Source of the DNA: Strigops habroptila
Taxonomy: Eukaryota; Chordata; Aves; Psittaciformes; Psittacidae
Reading direction: 5' to 3'
Assembly: GCF_004027225.2 (NCBI RefSeq)
Contig: NC_044297.2
Location: 3,864,047 to 3,928,046 of the forward strand
DNA length: 64,000 nucleotides
The position numbers were made by a program, and so were the translations under genes. Under the pieces are notes generated by a model. The model had not been told where the DNA came from and searched no databases. It saw only the letters and a list, made by a program, of their open reading frames with translations. Below are positions 58,622-64,000 of this stretch, piece after piece. The stretch's first letter is position 1; each line of letters starts with the position of its first letter.

Positions 58622-60063
58622 AGGACTGAACGTGCCCAGCAGCACAGGCTGCAAACTTGTGGCTCTGCTAATGGGGTGTTGCTCTTTGGATTGGGAAGTA
58701 AATGCCACAACTGAAAGGATACAGGGGAAACAAACAGCATACTGTAAAACAGGACCAAATCTTTTGAGGAGTGATGTCTTTGAGTGCTGGTAGCCTGAAC
58801 AAAGCCCCCTAAAGACAGTGAATGGCTTCAGTGGATGGTGAGCACACTTCAGTCTTCTGAGAGACTGGCCCCTGCAAGTCACTTGCCTGGCATTTAAAGG
58901 CTTTATTTTTCACTGTCTTCCCCTGTTCCGAAGTTCCTACTGCTATGATTTAAGTGTGATGGGGGAGAAAGAGCAAACTACAAAGAGCCCATGCTGATAC
59001 TTTCAGACAGCTCCAAGTTTAGAGTCATTTTGTGATTCTGCACACACACCCCCAAGCTAAACCTCGATTCAGCAGCTGGCATAGCTGAGGTTGGGTGTTA
59101 GGCTCAGGTCTTGGGACAGTGTTTACAGATCTCTGCTTACTTTTCATTAAGGGACTGTGGACAACAATGTTTTCCTACCATGTCTTGCCTCTTGGTGAGG
59201 CTCTTGGTGAAGTCCCACACGCCTTGCTGAAGACAACAGGCAGCTCTTTGGATTTGCATCTTCAGCTGGGTGGCCTCTTTGGTCTTCCTTCCTGGGCTGC
59301 ACCAGGTGGGGAATTGGTCTTCTGTAATGCCCATGAGGCTGCTTGTCTTCAACCTGTCTGGAAAGGACAGTCACTTCAGCTCACAGGGCATAGCAAAACC
59401 ACTCTCTTGGCTCTTGCCCCGCTTGGAGTGGCTCTAAGTTTCCCTTTGTGCTGTGGGTTTCGGTAAACTCCATTGCCAAGTGAAACTTGATCCAAGTGGC
59501 TGCACTCCACTTACCCTCAAACCCAACCAGAACTTTGCTTTTTTGTACAACCAACCTCCCAAATCTCCAAACAAACCCAAATGGAAACGTGCATGCATCC
59601 CAGGTTTGTTTGGAAGGTCTCTGTGCTCTGATGCAGCTCTAATACCATTCAAAACTAGGGAAGTCATCATCAAATAAGGCTCAAAGAGGTCACTTTGACT
59701 CATCCATTTGTTTTCCTTGTTCTGAGTCCAGCAGGGACCTGCTTAAAGACTCAATAATTCCTTGCTCAGGTGCTTGCTCGTCAGATCAGTGCCACACTCA
59801 CTGGAAAAGCTGCAGACATTTTACGGTCTCCCTGCTCAGTGTTATGCTACATTCCTTTTCTGATTCCTTCAATACCAAGTGCTCTAAGCTTTCTATGAGA
59901 TCCTGGGCACCCTGGAGTCAGGAACTTTACCCTCCTTCTGAGCAGTGGGAGTTAAGCAAGTTAAATGTCTTAAGGATGTACATCCCCATGAGAAAGGGCC
60001 ATCCTTTGGGAATTTGGGAGGAAAGCATTTGGAAGCATGTTATATTTTAATACAGCTAATCCA
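58622..60063 (+). other. ADRA1A 3' untranslated region (inferred)
   Basis: This is sequence between the receptor stop codon and the first good poly(A) signal cluster. Open frames here (for example 59095-59466) are unrecognised and probably incidental. The extent of the 3'UTR is inferred from the signal position only. Confidence 0.5.
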
Positions 60064-60077
60064 AATAAATAAATAAA
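60064..60077 (+). terminator. Triple overlapping AATAAA poly(A) signal, ADRA1A
   Basis: Three overlapping AATAAA hexamers start at 60064, 60068 and 60072. They lie about 1.45 kb after the receptor stop, and they are the first canonical signals I noted after it. This is a plausible cleavage signal for the ADRA1A mRNA, although the (AAAT)n tract could also be a chance microsatellite. Confidence 0.5.
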
Positions 60078-63000
60078 TGAGCTGTGCAGCATCTGGAAGA
60101 AACAGTGGGAGGAATTCTCTGTACAATATTAGAAATAAGCAGCTCTTGACATAACTCCTCCTGAGCCTGCCAAGTAAGAATGCAGCTTCTTGAAACAACA
60201 CATAAGCCTTTACTCTTGTCTCAGTGTCAGCTCCTGTGCTGAATACCTACTGGCTTGAAAAGGGAAACTGCTTGAGATCATGTCAGCTTTTACAGGGTAG
60301 GGCCTTTAAAGGACACCTTGGCTATCGATGAGAAATCCTTATTTATTCATCTCTCATCCAGTATTAAGTCCCCAATGCCAAGAGAATTTCAGTCTTCTGT
60401 GTCTGTTATTTCTGCACGAATCAGGTTTCTCTCCTCCTGTAAGCCCATATCTGCAGCTAGAACATTATCAGAAAATTGTCAAAAGTAAAATCTGATCCTT
60501 GGAGTTCTTGCAATGCTGTTGTTTTGCACAGTCCTGGAAGCAGAAAGCAACCTCAGAGGGTAAATGCGCTTCACATCTATGCATGGTCAGGATACTAATC
60601 AAGCACTACCACTGTAAATACATGGGGAGCTCAAAGTGAAAGAAGAGAGTAGATGGACCTAAGTCTGTGTTTTGGGAGGCAGAACAAGCCACCTCATTTC
60701 CCCCTGCATTTGGCCGTGTTCATGATGCATTAACATCATCATGTAATATCAGTACACCTGGAACCCAAAGTGCCCATTTACAGACCCTGCTACCTTGCAG
60801 GGTCAAAAGTAAAACCTGTAAAAGTAAGAATCATGTCTTTGGGCAGATTCACTAGTATGGACTCAAACAACACCAGCTTGATGGATCTATATCAGAAAAC
60901 AAGAAAGGTGTAAAAGACCTGGTAACATCAGCATCTTTTTTCTGCTGTAATAACTAAGAACACTTCAGCTGAAGAAAATAGTTCTTTATTCTGTCTCATG
61001 AATGCTGCATAAGAAAGGCACAGAATGTCCCAAACAGGTTAAAATTAGAGAAGAATACAAATCAAATCCCTGGAACCAAAACCTTATTTATTCCAAAAGC
61101 ATGCCCTCATGGACAGCAAATCTATAGCCTCATCCTACTTTCAGTTTAAGTAAGAAACCCACCCCATTCTTAAAGCTCTTCTTAGATTTTCTTCTCAGTA
61201 AAGCCTAGAATTTGAAACTAGAAGTGTCGAAACACCGTGAAACAAATCTTCTCATGGTACTTCAAGCCAAGACCAGCAGCAGAAAAGCTGGAAATCTCAT
61301 AAGAAAGTCACGTGAGACTGGTGGCTGGGGTTTTCAGTCTCAGGAGGTTCAACTACGTGGGACGTTTATTGCAACAAAACCTGAACTCTGAAACCTTTTG
61401 AAAAACACCCGTTAAATTGAGCAAGACCAGCAAGAGTGAAGATCTCCACTGCACACACTTGCTGCCCAGCCCTGTCTGTACACTTACTTTATAACTTGAA
61501 CCAATAGGGTCATTTGTGCCATCTCCCCTTTGGGGCTGGGAGATTTACACAGGATCTTTTCAGTCATTTTAGATCTGTTGAGGTTTCATGGTGTCAGGTA
61601 AGGGCTTGTTGTGAAGCTGTGCATAGGCTGGCACAAATGTATTAGTCATCCAATTCCCAATAAATCCTGATGTAGCAATATAATCTGAATCTGAAAGATG
61701 AAGAGAAGTAAGTGGTGGCAATGTGTGGTTAGACATGATAGTCACCTTTGGAGCACAGTACTCCTGCCTGTGAGAGACAAAGGTTAGAATAATGAAGTCT
61801 TGGTGTTGTCTTCATCCTTTCTGTCATCAAACAGATGCTAAAAGACCTCTCTCTGTGCAGTGACTCTAAACAGCACTCAGAGCTCAGCATTGGGCAAGCC
61901 TAGTCCCAGCCACACCACTGCTTCTGTCACATCTGCCAGCAAAAACAAACACAATTTGTTTGGCTCACTCAGAGAATTTCTGCATGAAAACTGCCCTGTT
62001 CCTTTATTGCAAACAGGGTCATAGGCACTTGTCATCTTGATGGACATTTGGACTGACAAGTCTGAAAAACCATAGAAGGAGCTCTAGGAGGGGAAAAAAA
62101 AAGCGAGTACAGATTCAAGCAGCCCATATTTTTATGTTATTTAAAGTGAACTTGGTGCTGGTAAAAGAGCTGCAGCCACAGAGGCTGAACGTATCTGTCT
62201 ATCTAAAAAGCACTAGTGCTGCAAGAGATTTCCCAGTGCTTTCCATCTATCATCACACAAAAAATAATCCTTCAATCAGGACTCTGTCACGTGAAATACG
62301 TAGGAGCACAGAACAGAGAGCAGAAGGTGGTCAGATGGGAAGCGAGAACACAGTGGAGTGCCATGATTATTCCCTCAAAGCCACGTCCAGTGGACCACAC
62401 TGACCTGTTCATTGGTGTGTCCTGACTGAAATCTTTGAGGGATGCATATGGATCTCACTGTCCTCTCTGTTTAGTATTTTCCAATGAGAGTGACCACCAA
62501 GATTTCCATCTGGAGAGGAGCAGATAGTCTCTGCTGCAAAGAGTTGGGAGCTGGAGCATCATATAGATGACTTTTAATTTACACAGGCTGAGGCTAAGCA
62601 GATCTCTTCCTCACAGGGCAGGGAAAGTTGAGTATCCCAGTTTCCACAGTTAATGTTCATTCAGATTTACTGTCTTATGTTTTTGAGGCTTCATGTACTC
62701 TGTAAGATTAGTCAAATCCCAAATACTTAAGATCTGCCCACTATTCCAAATAAATGTCTCCTTTGCTCTGTCAAGTCCAAGGATACATTATGTATTGTGT
62801 AAAAGAATGTTTTCATTTGCCAGGCTTCAGTGTCTTGAAAATCCATGGCACTGAAAACAAGAACTATTAAGTTAGGAGTATTTCTTGCTTTTCTACTCAC
62901 TAGAGTAAGCAAATGGATTTCACAAACCTTCTTCAGTCTTTCTTGCAAAATGTTCCTGCCTGACATTTTCAGCTCTCTGACAGGTAACAATGACAGACTG

Positions 63001-64000
63001 GAGTATCATGTACTAGTTGAATTAGATTAAAACAATCTTATTCCTTTGCTGAAGTGGAAGTTGCTTAGTTCTAGGTATGCCTGTTGGTCCCATGTTGACT
63101 AGCTCCTGTCTGCAGCTCTGTTTTAAGATAAAGGCACAGAGTGACTCAGTGGTTCGCACAAGGAAGGTTTCAGCTGTCCCATGTTGAATCCATGCTTGGT
63201 AATTAACTCTGTATCCTACTCAGATACCTTCACCTTCTTTCCTCTCTTAATATTGTTTGGATAAGCAAGACAATGCTGAAAAACAACTTAATAGGACAGG
63301 CTGTTGACACCAATGATTTCTGGATGATTGCTACCAACAACAGAGGCAAAGAGAAGAGCCAATGAGTCTTCAAGATGTTACATTAAGTTCAAGGTGTATT
63401 TGGGACCTGTACCACGCAGTGTCATCGTTTGCCAGAAGGAAAAGGGGCCTAATAACTCACAAAAGAACTGTTGTAATGGGGCAGCTTTGTGTATCTGCTC
63501 TCTATCTGCTTTATGCATTCTTTATACTTGCTTCCGGCCAGCTTCTGCCCAGAGCCTCACTAGAATATCAGCCTTTAAGTTGTTTCCCAAGAAACCCAAG
63601 AGTCAACTAGCACTTTCTATGAATTAATCTATTCAATATTTATTCTGTTTCTTGCCTAATTATAATGAAACTCACAGGGATGAAGTTAGACTATCTAACC
63701 AGACAAATCCTGTCTTCTCCTATCAGTGAGTGCTCATAAGTAAACTAAACCTCCATCTGTAAACGGAGGCTCATCCATAACCATAATCAAATCCTTTTTG
63801 AAGGTATTTCCAAGCAAAATATATGACAGCAATACAAAAACCCACGCCTCTACAGAGAGAAATTGTGGTGCATTAAAATAAAGATCTTCCTCCCTGCTTG
63901 ATAAATGCAATTGAATCGCTTATTTCCCAGGAGGAGGTTAAGCATTTGTATTAGGGATTCGAGTGAAATGTCATGCTTTCTACACAGAGCATGCTGTGTA
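60078..64000. other. Downstream intergenic DNA, no gene recognised
   Basis: No coding exon is recognised on either strand. In human the neighbour beyond the ADRA1A 3' end is DPYSL2 in tail-to-tail orientation, so a minus-strand 3'UTR might begin near or beyond the right edge, but I find no coding match. A weak MIR-like stretch lies near 63125-63185. Other open frames are under about 100 codons. Confidence 0.4.

Noticed and set aside
59095..59466. 123-codon open frame after the ADRA1A stop
   Set aside because: It lies in the probable 3'UTR, has no recognisable motifs, and is Leu/Gly-rich in a way common for chance frames.
63125..63185. Second MIR element
   Set aside because: Only AGGCACAGAGTGACTCAGTGG and short words around it resemble MIR. 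Too little matches to call it without alignment.

Overview
This is a vertebrate genomic window, most likely from a bird. It has interrupted genes with GT-AG introns, a CpG-island promoter, and several 5'-truncated CR1 LINE tails of the type common in birds, ending in ATTCTATG-like 3' termini. A crocodilian or turtle cannot be excluded from the sequence alone. No bacterial, phage or CRISPR features are present.

Layout: (1) Positions 10-1493, minus strand, hold the first five coding exons of POLB (DNA polymerase beta). They encode residues 1-106 and part of codon 107, which is the complete 8-kDa 5'-dRP lyase domain; the rest of the gene lies off the left edge. (2) About 1080-2480 is a CpG island covering the POLB start. 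It also contains degenerate copies of a satellite monomer and an inverted repeat. (3) 2480-3400 is GC-rich, unassigned sequence with opposed poly(A)-signal-like motifs. (4) 7769-10690 is a striking tandem array of 15 monomers of 195 bp, CpG-rich inside AT-rich DNA, and related to the degenerate copies beside the POLB promoter. (5) From 10.7 to 46.2 kb I see no recognisable gene, only CR1 fragments, short direct duplications and microsatellites. (6) 46257-58621, plus strand, is a complete two-exon ADRA1A (alpha-1A adrenergic receptor, 464 aa) split by an intron of 10,970 bp at the end of TM6. A 3'UTR follows, with a poly(A) signal cluster near 60.07 kb. (7) 60.1-64.0 kb is unassigned downstream DNA.

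The two genes are divergently oriented, with start codons about 44.8 kb apart. They are functionally unrelated: base-excision repair versus Gq-coupled catecholamine signalling. In human they lie far apart on 8p (8p11.21 and 8p21.2), so their adjacency here is a synteny observation. The most unusual object is the 195-bp array and its relationship to sequence in the POLB promoter island.
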